Of a DNA stretch of 64,000 bases, positions 1-7,602 are shown piece after piece (position 1 is the stretch's first letter; the number at the start of each line of letters is the position of its first letter). The DNA is from Clostridia bacterium. GTDB taxonomy: Bacteria; Bacillota; Clostridia; Oscillospirales; CAG-272. The translations under genes and the position numbers were made by a program. Under the pieces are notes generated by a model that made no database searches, was not told the origin of the DNA, and saw nothing but the letters and a program-made list of their open reading frames with translations. Where the stretch lies: positions 1 to 64,000 of the forward strand of contig JAFOEU010000032.1 of assembly GCA_017387685.1 (NCBI GenBank), read 5' to 3'.

Positions 1-553
1 ACAAAGCATCCGAAACGATGTTGACCGGAGGAAGGTCGATAATAATATAATCAAATGCTTCCTTAAGCTGCTCCAGTGCCGTTGCCATCCTTTTCGAACC
101 AAGCAACTCGGAGGGGTTGGGCGGAATATCTCCGGCGGGCATAATATACCACGTGTCGAGTATGGAAGATTTGAATTCCTTTATTGAATGGGTATTTTTA
201 CCCATTAAAACGTCGGTTAATCCGGGAGAGCCCGGGATGTTCATCTTCTTAGCAACCGAGGGAATACGCAAATCGCCGTCTATAAGCAAGACCTTGCTTC
301 CCTTCTCTGCTAAAACATAAGATAGATTTACTGCTGTTGTGCTCTTGCCCTCACCTCGCATAGAGCTTGTAAGTCCGATAACGGGACATTTTGTGCCCTC
401 AGGTACAGTAAAGTCCAAATTGGTTCTTAAAAGCTTATATTGTTCAGTAGCGGTAAATTCAAGATTTTTATGCAAGGTTGATTGATTTACTTCGCCGGCA
501 AAAGGAGAATGCTGCTTCTTTTCTTTGAACTTCAAATTCTTAAAAAATGCCAT
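1..553 (-). CDS. BY-family tyrosine kinase (CpsD/CapB type), C-terminus beyond window
   Basis: Bacterial tyrosine kinases of this family phosphorylate tyrosines on themselves and partners and control polymer length and export of exopolysaccharide or capsule at the membrane. I translated about 184 residues from the ATG at 553-551; the reading frame is still open at base 1. Visible motifs are Walker A (MRGEGKST, about residues 65-72), Walker A' (LLIDGDLR, about 88-95) and Walker B (YIIIDLPP, about 169-176), the order expected for BY-kinases. The start codon follows the adaptor gene's stop directly (TAAATG), so the pair is translationally coupled. The usual C-terminal tyrosine cluster, if present, lies outside the window. 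A MinD/ParA-like ATPase is the alternative, but the adaptor partner makes it unlikely. Confidence 0.9.
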   Translation of the reverse strand, partial: MAFFKNLKFKEKKQHSPFAGEVNQSTLHKNLEFTATEQYKLLRTNLDFTVPEGTKCPVIGLTSSMRGEGKSTTAVNLSYVLAEKGSKVLLIDGDLRIPSVAKKMNIPGSPGLTDVLMGKNTHSIKEFKSSILDTWYIMPAGDIPPNPSELLGSKRMATALEQLKEAFDYIIIDLPPVNIVSDAL

Positions 554-1345
554 TTATTTACTTCCCATATTATTTGAACCGGAGTTGTCTGTTGATTTAT
601 AATAATAACCGTATCTCTTATAGCTGTATTTTTTATTAGCGGCGTCAATCAAATTGGGTACCTTAGCCAAGACAGGACAATCAAAATGCTGAAGAACATA
701 TTCTTCATCATGGATCGTATCATCCATAAGAGATCCTACCACTATCGCACATGCAGAAAAAAGTGTGCCGAGAATTAGTCCTACCGCGGTAAACTTTGTG
801 ATGCTCGGATCTACCTTTTCAAGAACAGGAATCGCACTGTCGACTACCTCCATGGCAGCACCGTCTATTATTTCAGATACTCTTTCGGGAAGAATTTCGG
901 CGATACCGTTTGCAATTTTAGCCGCTTCGTAGGGATCGGTGGAGGTGACAGTTATCTTCATAATTTCGGTTTCATTTGAGGGAGCAGCGACTATCATTTC
1001 GTAGAGCTCCTGATAAGTATAAGAAACGTCCGTTTTATCGATAACTCTTTCAAGTGTGGTTCGGTTCATCAGCAGCTCGGTATACGTATCAACGAGACTT
1101 CTCGAAGCTGTAATATCGGACGAGCTCAGGCTGAAATTAACGTTTCCGAGCGAGATCGAATTGTTATTGACATATAACAGAATCGAAGAAGAATAGGTAG
1201 GAGTGATGATGAAGGCGGCAAAAGAAAAAGCAATAGCCGCCGCTAAAAGTGCGCAAATTACGATAAGCCAGATCCTTTGAAGCAACGCTTTCATAACCTG
1301 CAACAAATCTATAGTGTAATATTCATTATTGTTTTTGTTTTCCAT
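554..1345 (-). CDS. Wzz/CpsC-type polysaccharide chain-length determinant (kinase adaptor)
   Basis: This is a 263-residue membrane protein with the Wzz layout: a transmembrane helix near residues 27-49, an extracytoplasmic domain, a second helix near 184-206 and a cytoplasmic tail. CpsC-type proteins set chain length and activate the partner BY-kinase, which is encoded immediately downstream with no spacing. I chose the ATG at 1345 because GGAGAG lies six bases upstream; an in-frame ATG 21 bases earlier has no such site. The tail ends in a tyrosine-rich stretch (KKYSYKRYGYYYK) and could be a phosphorylation target, which is inference. A promoter is readable at 1454-1482. Confidence 0.88.
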   Translation of the reverse strand: MENKNNNEYYTIDLLQVMKALLQRIWLIVICALLAAAIAFSFAAFIITPTYSSSILLYVNNNSISLGNVNFSLSSSDITASRSLVDTYTELLMNRTTLERVIDKTDVSYTYQELYEMIVAAPSNETEIMKITVTSTDPYEAAKIANGIAEILPERVSEIIDGAAMEVVDSAIPVLEKVDPSITKFTAVGLILGTLFSACAIVVGSLMDDTIHDEEYVLQHFDCPVLAKVPNLIDAANKKYSYKRYGYYYKSTDNSGSNNMGSK

Positions 1346-1453
1346 ATTTAGCTCTCCGCGATTCATTTGGAGTTACATTTTAGAGTAAATTAAGAGCTAT
1401 TCCAGAATTCATGTAACCTAACAAAGATTTGAAATAACTTCAAAGTTAATAAT

Positions 1454-1482
1454 ATTATATCATACTTTTATAAACATTGCAA
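1454..1482 (-). promoter_or_regulatory. Sigma-A promoter of the Wzz/kinase pair
   Basis: On the minus strand TTGCAA (1482-1477) and TATAAT (1459-1454) are 17 bases apart, with TGA directly before the -10 making it an extended -10. It precedes the adaptor start by about 110 bases. Confidence 0.7.
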
Positions 1483-1535
1483 TACATTTCTAAAAATTTT
1501 ACAATGATTTCAACTATATTTATGCCCCACTTAAC

Positions 1536-1572
1536 AAAAAGCCCGCCGATAAATCCATCAGCGGGCTTTTAT
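1536..1572 (-). terminator. Rho-independent terminator after pheT
   Basis: Inverted repeat AGCCCGC (1540-1546) / GCGGGCT (1561-1567) just downstream of the pheT stop. In the minus direction it is followed by a T-run. Confidence 0.85.
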
Positions 1573-1587
1573 TATATCAAGATTAGA

Positions 1588-3948
1588 TTATGCCTTAAGG
1601 GCGATTCCCTTTACCGCAAGGTCAGCAATCACCTTATTGGCGATCACCATAACCTCGTCACGGGTGAGGGTCCTGGTCTTATCCGCAAAGGTGATACGGA
1701 CAGTGACGGACTTACCGGATTCATCTGCGTATCTATCGGTAACCTTTACGTTCTTGACAAGTGCTCCGCCGTGAGCTGAGATAGCCTCACCGATGGGAGT
1801 GTAGATATCGGTCTTGAAGGTAAGGTCGATATCCATCTCGGGGTACTTGGAGGGTTCGTCGTAAAGAAGCGCTGCCTTATCGCAGTTTGCAAAGTCGGTT
1901 ACGTCGATCTCGGCATAAACGATAGCCGCCTTCTTATCGATCTTCTTGGATACAGTGGGATAAACAACACCTATCTCACCGATCTCGGTCTCGCCGCAGA
2001 AGACTGCATTGAGATTTCTGGGATGCTGATAGGAATGGGTTGCTTCCTTCTTTACAAACTTAACGGGAGCGTGCTTGATATCGTCTGCAAGAACTGCAAG
2101 GATATTGCAGAGCTTACCGTATACGGTCTCAACGCCCTCGGTCTTGGAATAGAGGGTGATAGCGAGCTTCTTCTTTTCGTTGCAAAGACCGTCCTCGCGG
2201 AGTCCGTCAACTACGCAACCGATCTCGAACACGCCGAACTCGGGTGCGTACGCGGTGTTATACTTGACCTGGCAGAGCTGAGTGGGGATAATGGTCTTGC
2301 GGAGGGTCTCGATATTGGGATTAGCCGCACCCGCGATCTTTACGTTATCCTCAACCTCGATGCCGAGCTCCTTATACTCATCATTGTAGGTCCAGATATA
2401 GGAATGAAGCTCGTGGCAGGAGAATCTCTTTACGAGAAGATCCTTGATCTGCTCCTCAACGCTCTTTTTGATATCTGCACGGATGGGATAGGAGGGAGCG
2501 TAAACGGTGTTGATATCAAAGTTATCGTAGCCGTAGATACGGGTGATCTCCTCGATGATATCAGCCTTCATAGTAACATCCTTTGTGCATCTCCAGGAAG
2601 GAACGGTTACGGTGAAGGTGGTGCCTTCAAGAGAAATGCCGAAGCCGAGCGCGGAGAGAGTGGTCAGGATGTGCTCATCCGAGATCTCGATGCCGGTATA
2701 GCGGTTAACAAAGGATCTGTCGAAGGAGAAGGTGATGGTGGGGTACTTATACGCCTGCTCGTCGGTGAGAGAGGAGATAACCTTTGCCCCGGGGTCTGCG
2801 TCCTGCATAATCTTAACGAAACGAGCGACAGCGGTGGGAGTCATCTCGGGGTCGAGGCACTTCTCATAGCGCTGGGAAGCGTCGGTTCTGTGTGCAAGAC
2901 GAACCGTGGTCTTACGAACCGAAACCGCATCGAATGTAGCGCACTCGAGGGTGAGCTTGGTGGTGTCCTCAACGATTTCGGAGTCAAGTCCGCCCATAAC
3001 GCCCGCAATGCAAACGGGAATGTCACCGTTGCAGATCATAAGCATATCCTCGTCGATGTTGCGCTCAACGCCGTCAAGGGTCTTGAAGGTGAACTTGTGA
3101 TCGTATCTCTTAATGCGGAGCTTTTCAACCTTGCGCGAGTCGAATGCGTGCATAGGCTGTCCCATCTCGAGCATAATGTAGTTGGTAATATCGGTAAGGA
3201 AGTTGATGGAGCGCATACCGCAGTAGAAAAGACGGATACGCATATTTACGGGGCTTACTCTGCGGGTGATGTTCTCAACCTGGAGGCAGGAATATCTCTG
3301 GCAGAGACTGTCCTCGATCTTCATATCAACAGGGGGAAGATCGTTATACTTGGTGAGATCAGCGCAATCGAGGGGTTTGAGTTCTCTGCCTGCGATAGCG
3401 GCAAACTCGCGCGCGATTCCGTAGTGTCCCCAAAGGTCGGGGCGGTTGGTGAGGGACTTGTTATCAACCTCGAAGATGATATCGTCAATATCGAAGAGAG
3501 TCTTGATATCAGTACCAACTGCGAAAGCGGGATCGAGGATCATAAGACCGTCGTTATTATCGCTGATGCCGAGTTCCTTCTCGGAACAGCACATACCGTT
3601 CGAGGTGAAGCCTGCAAGCTTACGGGGAGCAATGGTGATCTCACCGATCTGCGCGCCGAGCTTTGCAAAGGGAACCTTGAGACCGACGGCTACGTTGGGC
3701 GCGCCGCAAACGACGTCAACGAGCTCAGCCTCGCCGATATCAACCTTGAGAAGGTGAAGCTTCTTGGATTCGGGATGCTCCTCGACGGACTTGATCTCTG
3801 CGACAACGATGCCGGAGAGGTCACTACCCTTCATAAAAATTTCGTTTTCAACCTCTGCGGTCGAAAGAGAAAATCTGTGGATGAGCGAAAGCTTGTCAAG
3901 ACCGGAAAGGTCAACGTAATCGCATATCCAATTCATAGATAAAAACAT
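1588..3948 (-). CDS. pheT: Phenylalanine--tRNA ligase beta subunit
   Basis: Beta subunit of the alpha2-beta2 synthetase that charges tRNA-Phe. At 786 residues it is full length. The domain order fits the family: an N-terminal tRNA-binding OB fold (about 40-150), the B3/B4 editing region (about 200-370), the B5 domain (about 400-470), the catalytic-like core, and a C-terminal FDX-ACB anticodon-binding domain (about 693-786). It follows pheS by 18 bases and ends at the terminator at 1536-1572. The start chosen is the first ATG, with AAAGGACGGAAAG upstream; an internal ATG at codon 5 is possible but less well placed. Confidence 0.97.
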   Translation of the reverse strand: MFLSMNWICDYVDLSGLDKLSLIHRFSLSTAEVENEIFMKGSDLSGIVVAEIKSVEEHPESKKLHLLKVDIGEAELVDVVCGAPNVAVGLKVPFAKLGAQIGEITIAPRKLAGFTSNGMCCSEKELGISDNNDGLMILDPAFAVGTDIKTLFDIDDIIFEVDNKSLTNRPDLWGHYGIAREFAAIAGRELKPLDCADLTKYNDLPPVDMKIEDSLCQRYSCLQVENITRRVSPVNMRIRLFYCGMRSINFLTDITNYIMLEMGQPMHAFDSRKVEKLRIKRYDHKFTFKTLDGVERNIDEDMLMICNGDIPVCIAGVMGGLDSEIVEDTTKLTLECATFDAVSVRKTTVRLAHRTDASQRYEKCLDPEMTPTAVARFVKIMQDADPGAKVISSLTDEQAYKYPTITFSFDRSFVNRYTGIEISDEHILTTLSALGFGISLEGTTFTVTVPSWRCTKDVTMKADIIEEITRIYGYDNFDINTVYAPSYPIRADIKKSVEEQIKDLLVKRFSCHELHSYIWTYNDEYKELGIEVEDNVKIAGAANPNIETLRKTIIPTQLCQVKYNTAYAPEFGVFEIGCVVDGLREDGLCNEKKKLAITLYSKTEGVETVYGKLCNILAVLADDIKHAPVKFVKKEATHSYQHPRNLNAVFCGETEIGEIGVVYPTVSKKIDKKAAIVYAEIDVTDFANCDKAALLYDEPSKYPEMDIDLTFKTDIYTPIGEAISAHGGALVKNVKVTDRYADESGKSVTVRITFADKTRTLTRDEVMVIANKVIADLAVKGIALKA

Positions 3949-3966
3949 TTTTCTTTCCGTCCTTTC

Positions 3967-5019
3967 TTATTTGTCTTCCTTAAACTGGGAGAGAACCTTG
4001 AGGCTTCCGCTGTTGAGGTCTCTGATATCCTTAACACCGTAGCGCATCATTGCAAGTCTGGTAAGACCGAGACCGAATGCAAATCCGGTGTATTCCTCGG
4101 GATCGATTCCGCCCGCCTTAAGTACCTCGGGGTGGATCATACCGCAGGGGCAAAGCTCAAGCCAACCGCTGTGCTTACAAGAGGGACAGCCCTCTCCGCC
4201 GCAGATAGCGCAAGAGATATCAAGCTCAAAACCGGGCTCGACAAAGGGGAAGAAGCCGGGACGGAGACGTACCTTTACGTCGCGCTTGAATACCTCGGAA
4301 AGCATCGTCTTCATAAAGAAGATGAGGTTGGAGATAGAAATATTCTTATCAACCATTACGCCTTCCATCTGGAAGAAGGTATTTTCGTGGCAAGCGTCGG
4401 TAGCCTCGTTTCTGAAGCAGCGGCCGGGGAAGATTGCCTTGATCGGCACGCCGTTGTTTACGAGGTCGTCGCGGTACTTCTTATAGATAGCGTTCTGTGC
4501 AGCACTTGTATGTGTCTTAAGAAGCTGACCGTTTGTGAGGTAGTAGGTATCCTGCATATCGCGTGCGGGATGGTGCTTGGGAATATTGAGGGCCTCGAAG
4601 CACTCATAGTCACTTACGATCTCCGCATAGTCCTCAACGTGGAAGCCCATCGACTTGAAGATGGTCTCGCACTCACGCTGAACGAGGGTGATGGGGTGGA
4701 AGGAACCACGATCGAGATCAGCAGGCATAGATACGTCGAACTCGGGCATAGATGCGACCTCGCGCTCGAGCTCTGCACGGCGGAGCTCTTCGCCCTTTTC
4801 GGTAATAGCCTGAGCAAGTTCGTTTTTAAGGACGTTTACCTCCTGACCGAAGGTCTTTTTCTCTTCGGGGCTCATATCCTTCATGGATTTGAGAAGCTCT
4901 GTCACGCTTCCCTTCTTACCGAGAAAATCAACACGGATCTCCTCGAGCGTCTGCATAGAGTCTGCGGCTGCAAGCTTTGCCGCAAATTCCTGCTTCAGTT
5001 CTGCAATGTTCTGTGACAT
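3967..5019 (-). CDS. pheS: Phenylalanine--tRNA ligase alpha subunit
   Basis: Catalytic class II synthetase subunit of 350 residues. The N-terminal 85 residues form the expected coiled-coil tRNA-binding arm. Motif 2 is at about 200-220 (GRCFRNEATDACHENTFF) and motif 3 near 313-326 (FAFGLGLTRLAMMR). Six cysteines between 270 and 292 (CAICGGEGCPSC and CPC) suggest a small metal-binding insertion, common in clostridial PheS. AAAGGA precedes the ATG. The gene lies 24 bases after a HAD phosphatase in the same operon, and no T-box leader is present immediately upstream, so regulation would have to act at the operon promoter near 6.3 kb. Confidence 0.97.
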   Translation of the reverse strand: MSQNIAELKQEFAAKLAAADSMQTLEEIRVDFLGKKGSVTELLKSMKDMSPEEKKTFGQEVNVLKNELAQAITEKGEELRRAELEREVASMPEFDVSMPADLDRGSFHPITLVQRECETIFKSMGFHVEDYAEIVSDYECFEALNIPKHHPARDMQDTYYLTNGQLLKTHTSAAQNAIYKKYRDDLVNNGVPIKAIFPGRCFRNEATDACHENTFFQMEGVMVDKNISISNLIFFMKTMLSEVFKRDVKVRLRPGFFPFVEPGFELDISCAICGGEGCPSCKHSGWLELCPCGMIHPEVLKAGGIDPEEYTGFAFGLGLTRLAMMRYGVKDIRDLNSGSLKVLSQFKEDK

Positions 5020-5043
5020 TTTATTTGTCCTTTCAATTTATAA

Positions 5044-5661
5044 TCAGATAATATTTTTCAACTGGAGAAGATTGTCGATACGATAATCGACGTCGGAATC
5101 ATCGTAGTAATGCTCAGGATCAAAGAGGCAGCCCTTCATTCCCGCGTTACGTCCGCAATCGGTGTCGATATCTCGGTCGCCGATCATAATGCAATCGTTT
5201 TTGTCAAGTCCGTGCTTTTCGCAGAGCCAATTGAGCGCGTCGGGAGCAGGCTTGGTCGGGAAGGACATAGTCGAGTCGATTATATCCTCAAAGCAATCTG
5301 CAATGCCCCATTTTTCAAGGAGGATCTTTACGATCTTACCCGAATGGGTGTAAAGATAGTTTTTGTGTCCCTGTGCCATAGCGTATCGGAGAATCTCCTC
5401 TGCCTCGGGATAAAGCTCCTGAATCTTCAGTGCGAGCTCGTCGTGAACGACGTGGAATTCTTTTCTTAATACAGAATAGTCCTCTGTAAAAGCGGAGTTT
5501 TTCAGAGCGTGGCCAACGGATACCTTGAGAAGATCGTAAACGGTCTTGTAATCTGCCTCTAGTCCGCGACTTCTGAGCATCTGAAGAACGGTTTCGGTAA
5601 AGCAGGGGTAAGTATTGGAGAGAGTTCCGTCAAAATCGTAGATAAGATGTTTGTAATTCAT
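5044..5661 (-). CDS. HAD-family hydrolase, phosphoglycolate-phosphatase-like
   Basis: A 205-residue haloacid dehalogenase phosphatase. The four HAD motifs are readable: DFDGT at 9-13 with both catalytic aspartates, a serine in YTHSGK (motif II), a lysine in FPTKPAPD (motif III), and GDRDID (motif IV). The alpha-helical cap between motifs I and II places it with the Gph/PgmB group. The substrate cannot be read from sequence. It overlaps the upstream membrane-protein gene by four bases (ATGA), so the two are coupled, and it precedes pheS by 24 bases. Confidence 0.85.
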   Translation of the reverse strand: MNYKHLIYDFDGTLSNTYPCFTETVLQMLRSRGLEADYKTVYDLLKVSVGHALKNSAFTEDYSVLRKEFHVVHDELALKIQELYPEAEEILRYAMAQGHKNYLYTHSGKIVKILLEKWGIADCFEDIIDSTMSFPTKPAPDALNWLCEKHGLDKNDCIMIGDRDIDTDCGRNAGMKGCLFDPEHYYDDSDVDYRIDNLLQLKNII

Positions 5662-6260
5662 TCTCTGTTCTTCCTTGCATTTTTCTTTTCTCTTTTGATT
5701 TCAGCATCCTCGGGATTCTCGGGAATTAATATCTTTGAGAAATGGTATTCCTTTAAGCCGAACCAATAAGCAACGGCGGAAACTACGAGGGCGGGGATGA
5801 TTATTATAAAATACGAAAGCCAATAGTCATTGAGAGGAATACCGTTAAGATCTACAGAAAGAAGACCTGTATACATGCCTTCTACAAAGAGTGCAATAAC
5901 GCTTGAGATTGCTCCCACTGCGTGCATTGTACCGCCCTCCGAAGCAAAGCTGCAGATGGTTATGATTATCGCGAGTAAAATGTTAAGGCTGTTTGCTATG
6001 AGAGCAATGTAAAGACCGGTGAGTGGGCTCGACTTTGATTGAGAATAAGAGAGCTTATCCTTGGAGCCTGCCTCCCACATTGCGGCATAAAGCAGAAAGA
6101 GGTAGAAAAGTATCGCTCCCACGCTCGCACCAACCTTGAGGGTTTCATTCTCAACTCTGCCGCAAGCGATTGCGAGCACGAGTCCGAATATTGATATAGC
6201 TATTTGATTTACAAACAGTCGAACTGCGCTATACGAATGTTTTTGCATAAATTCACGCAC
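5658..6260 (-). CDS. Hypothetical integral membrane protein (about 4 TM)
   Basis: About 200 residues with hydrophobic segments near the N-terminus (NQIAISIFGLVLAIACG), a second around FYLFLLYAAMW, a third around NILLAIIITICSF, another in AVGAISSVIALF and a last near YFIIIIPALVVSAV, then a basic tail rich in Lys/Arg. I do not recognise a family. I place the start at the GTG at 6260, because GGGAGG lies ten bases upstream; a TTG further upstream would put that ribosome site inside the gene. It is the first gene of the operon leading to pheST, with its own promoter at 6324-6352. Confidence 0.7.
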   Translation of the reverse strand: MREFMQKHSYSAVRLFVNQIAISIFGLVLAIACGRVENETLKVGASVGAILFYLFLLYAAMWEAGSKDKLSYSQSKSSPLTGLYIALIANSLNILLAIIITICSFASEGGTMHAVGAISSVIALFVEGMYTGLLSVDLNGIPLNDYWLSYFIIIIPALVVSAVAYWFGLKEYHFSKILIPENPEDAEIKREKKNARKNRE

Positions 6261-6323
6261 TGTTATTTGTCCTCCCAAATTATTTTAGTAACTTTTTGCG
6301 CCAATAATAACGCAAGCCTTTAA

Positions 6324-6352
6324 ATTATATACTGTTATCTAATAATATTCAA
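6324..6352 (-). promoter_or_regulatory. Promoter of the membrane protein-HAD-pheS-pheT operon
   Basis: Minus strand TTGAAT (6352-6347), a 17-base spacer and TATAAT (6329-6324), about 64 bases before the GTG start of the first gene. Confidence 0.7.
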
Positions 6353-6404
6353 CACAAAAAACTGAAAATTTACATTTTATCCACTAAAATCTTTCGAAAT
6401 GTTG

Positions 6405-6420
6405 TATAATATTATATATA
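6405..6420 (+). promoter_or_regulatory. Possible promoter of the tyrosine recombinase gene
   Basis: TATAAT at 6405-6410 and an overlapping TATATA at 6415-6420 lie 20-35 bases before the start codon. The best -35 candidate is only TTTCGA (6392-6397), so the call is tentative. Confidence 0.35.
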
Positions 6421-6439
6421 CTCAAAGTGAGGTAAGCTT

Positions 6440-7510
6440 ATGGCAACTCAATATAATCCGAGAGAGTACTCTCTCGCACTGCGTGACTTCGCAAATTACA
6501 AGCAATCTATTGCAGCCTGCTCTCCGAGAACGGTTAACGAATATATGCTCGATCTGCGCACCTTTTTCAGATTCGTAATCTCAAACAGAACAGGTATAGT
6601 TTACGGTACGCCGGAATACGAAAAAATAGATTTGACTCAAATTGATATCAAATTTCTAAGTTCGATAGAAACATCAGAAATTTATGAATTTCTTTTCTTT
6701 TGCGACAGCGTGCTGGGGAACGCTCCCAACGCACGTGCGCGAAAGCTTTCGGCGATAAAGGGACTTTATAAATTCTATACGAAAACCAAAATGCTTCTTG
6801 AAAAAAATCCCGCAGAAATCGTAGAAACTCCAAAGAAGCAAAAGACACTTCCAAAGCATATGAATTATGAAGAAGCAGTTAGTTTTATCTCGACTGTAAG
6901 AAACGACACCTCACAGACTGATTTTTTAAGAATACGAAACTTCTGCATCGTTACGCTGTTTCTCAATTGCGGCATGCGTCTTTCCGAGCTTGTCAGCATA
7001 AATCTAAATGATATTGACCGTTTTCTGCGTTCCGTCAGAATCATCGGTAAGGGCAACAAGGAAAGAATAATCTATTTCAACGACGCTTGCAGAGCCGCGC
7101 TCGAAGAATACATCCCGATGCGTGAGAACAAAAAGACCGCGACCGAAAATGAAAATGCTCTCTTTATATCTCGCCTCGGGAAGCGCATAGATAACCGCAT
7201 GGTTCAGATGATGGTTGATAAATACCTCGAGCTCTCCGGCCTTGGAAATAGAGGATTATCGGTTCATAAGCTACGACACACAGCAGCGACACTGATGTAT
7301 TCGAGAGGAGGAGTCGACGTACGAGTGCTAAAAGAGATTCTCGGGCACGAGCAACTCAACACAACGCAGATATATACTCATGTTTCTAACAGTGAGGTAG
7401 AGGCGGCGATGGCTAAAAATCCGCTTTCCACTCTGTCACCAAACGACGTCTGTGCCGAAGGCGAAGAAGAAGCTATACTCATTGGCACTTTAAAGCCGGA
7501 CGAGGAATAA
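6440..7510 (+). CDS. Tyrosine recombinase, XerC/XerD-like
   Basis: A 356-residue site-specific recombinase with an N-terminal SAM-like core-binding domain (about 10-120) and a C-terminal catalytic domain. Catalytic residues are in place: Arg in GMRLSELVSI, Lys in GKGNKER, HKLRH (His..Arg), His in LGHEQL and the nucleophile Tyr in TQIYTH. Length and motifs match chromosomal Xer-type enzymes that resolve chromosome dimers. No attachment site, excisionase or phage genes are nearby, so a prophage integrase is less likely. GAGG seven bases before the ATG supports the start. A short acidic tail (EGEEEA) follows the catalytic domain. Confidence 0.88.
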   Translation: MATQYNPREYSLALRDFANYKQSIAACSPRTVNEYMLDLRTFFRFVISNRTGIVYGTPEYEKIDLTQIDIKFLSSIETSEIYEFLFFCDSVLGNAPNARARKLSAIKGLYKFYTKTKMLLEKNPAEIVETPKKQKTLPKHMNYEEAVSFISTVRNDTSQTDFLRIRNFCIVTLFLNCGMRLSELVSINLNDIDRFLRSVRIIGKGNKERIIYFNDACRAALEEYIPMRENKKTATENENALFISRLGKRIDNRMVQMMVDKYLELSGLGNRGLSVHKLRHTAATLMYSRGGVDVRVLKEILGHEQLNTTQIYTHVSNSEVEAAMAKNPLSTLSPNDVCAEGEEEAILIGTLKPDEE

Positions 7511-7554
7511 ATTCAAGATATTTACATTTTATTATATACTTTTTTGAAAAAGTA

Positions 7555-7563
7555 TGATATAAT
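7555..7563 (+). promoter_or_regulatory. Extended -10 promoter of the MutS-like gene
   Basis: TGaTATAAT (7555-7563) lies 40 bases before the TTG start. There is no good -35 hexamer at 17 bases, as is usual when an extended -10 compensates. Confidence 0.55.
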
Positions 7564-7602
7564 AGTATAGTTGACACAACCAAATGAAAGGAACAACCGA
7601 TT

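Noticed and set aside
2023..3942. Long plus-strand open frame opposite pheT
   Set aside because: It is a mirror of pheT codon bias. The pheT protein has full-length family motifs, and the opposite frame has no recognisable domain or ribosome site.
5020..5043. T-box leader for pheS
   Set aside because: Only 24 bases separate the HAD gene from pheS; there is no room for a T-box, and none was seen before the first gene of the operon.
6440..7510. Tyrosine recombinase as a prophage or mobile-element integrase
   Set aside because: No att repeats, excisionase, phage or conjugation genes nearby, and flanking genes are ordinary chromosomal ones. A Xer-type housekeeping role fits better.
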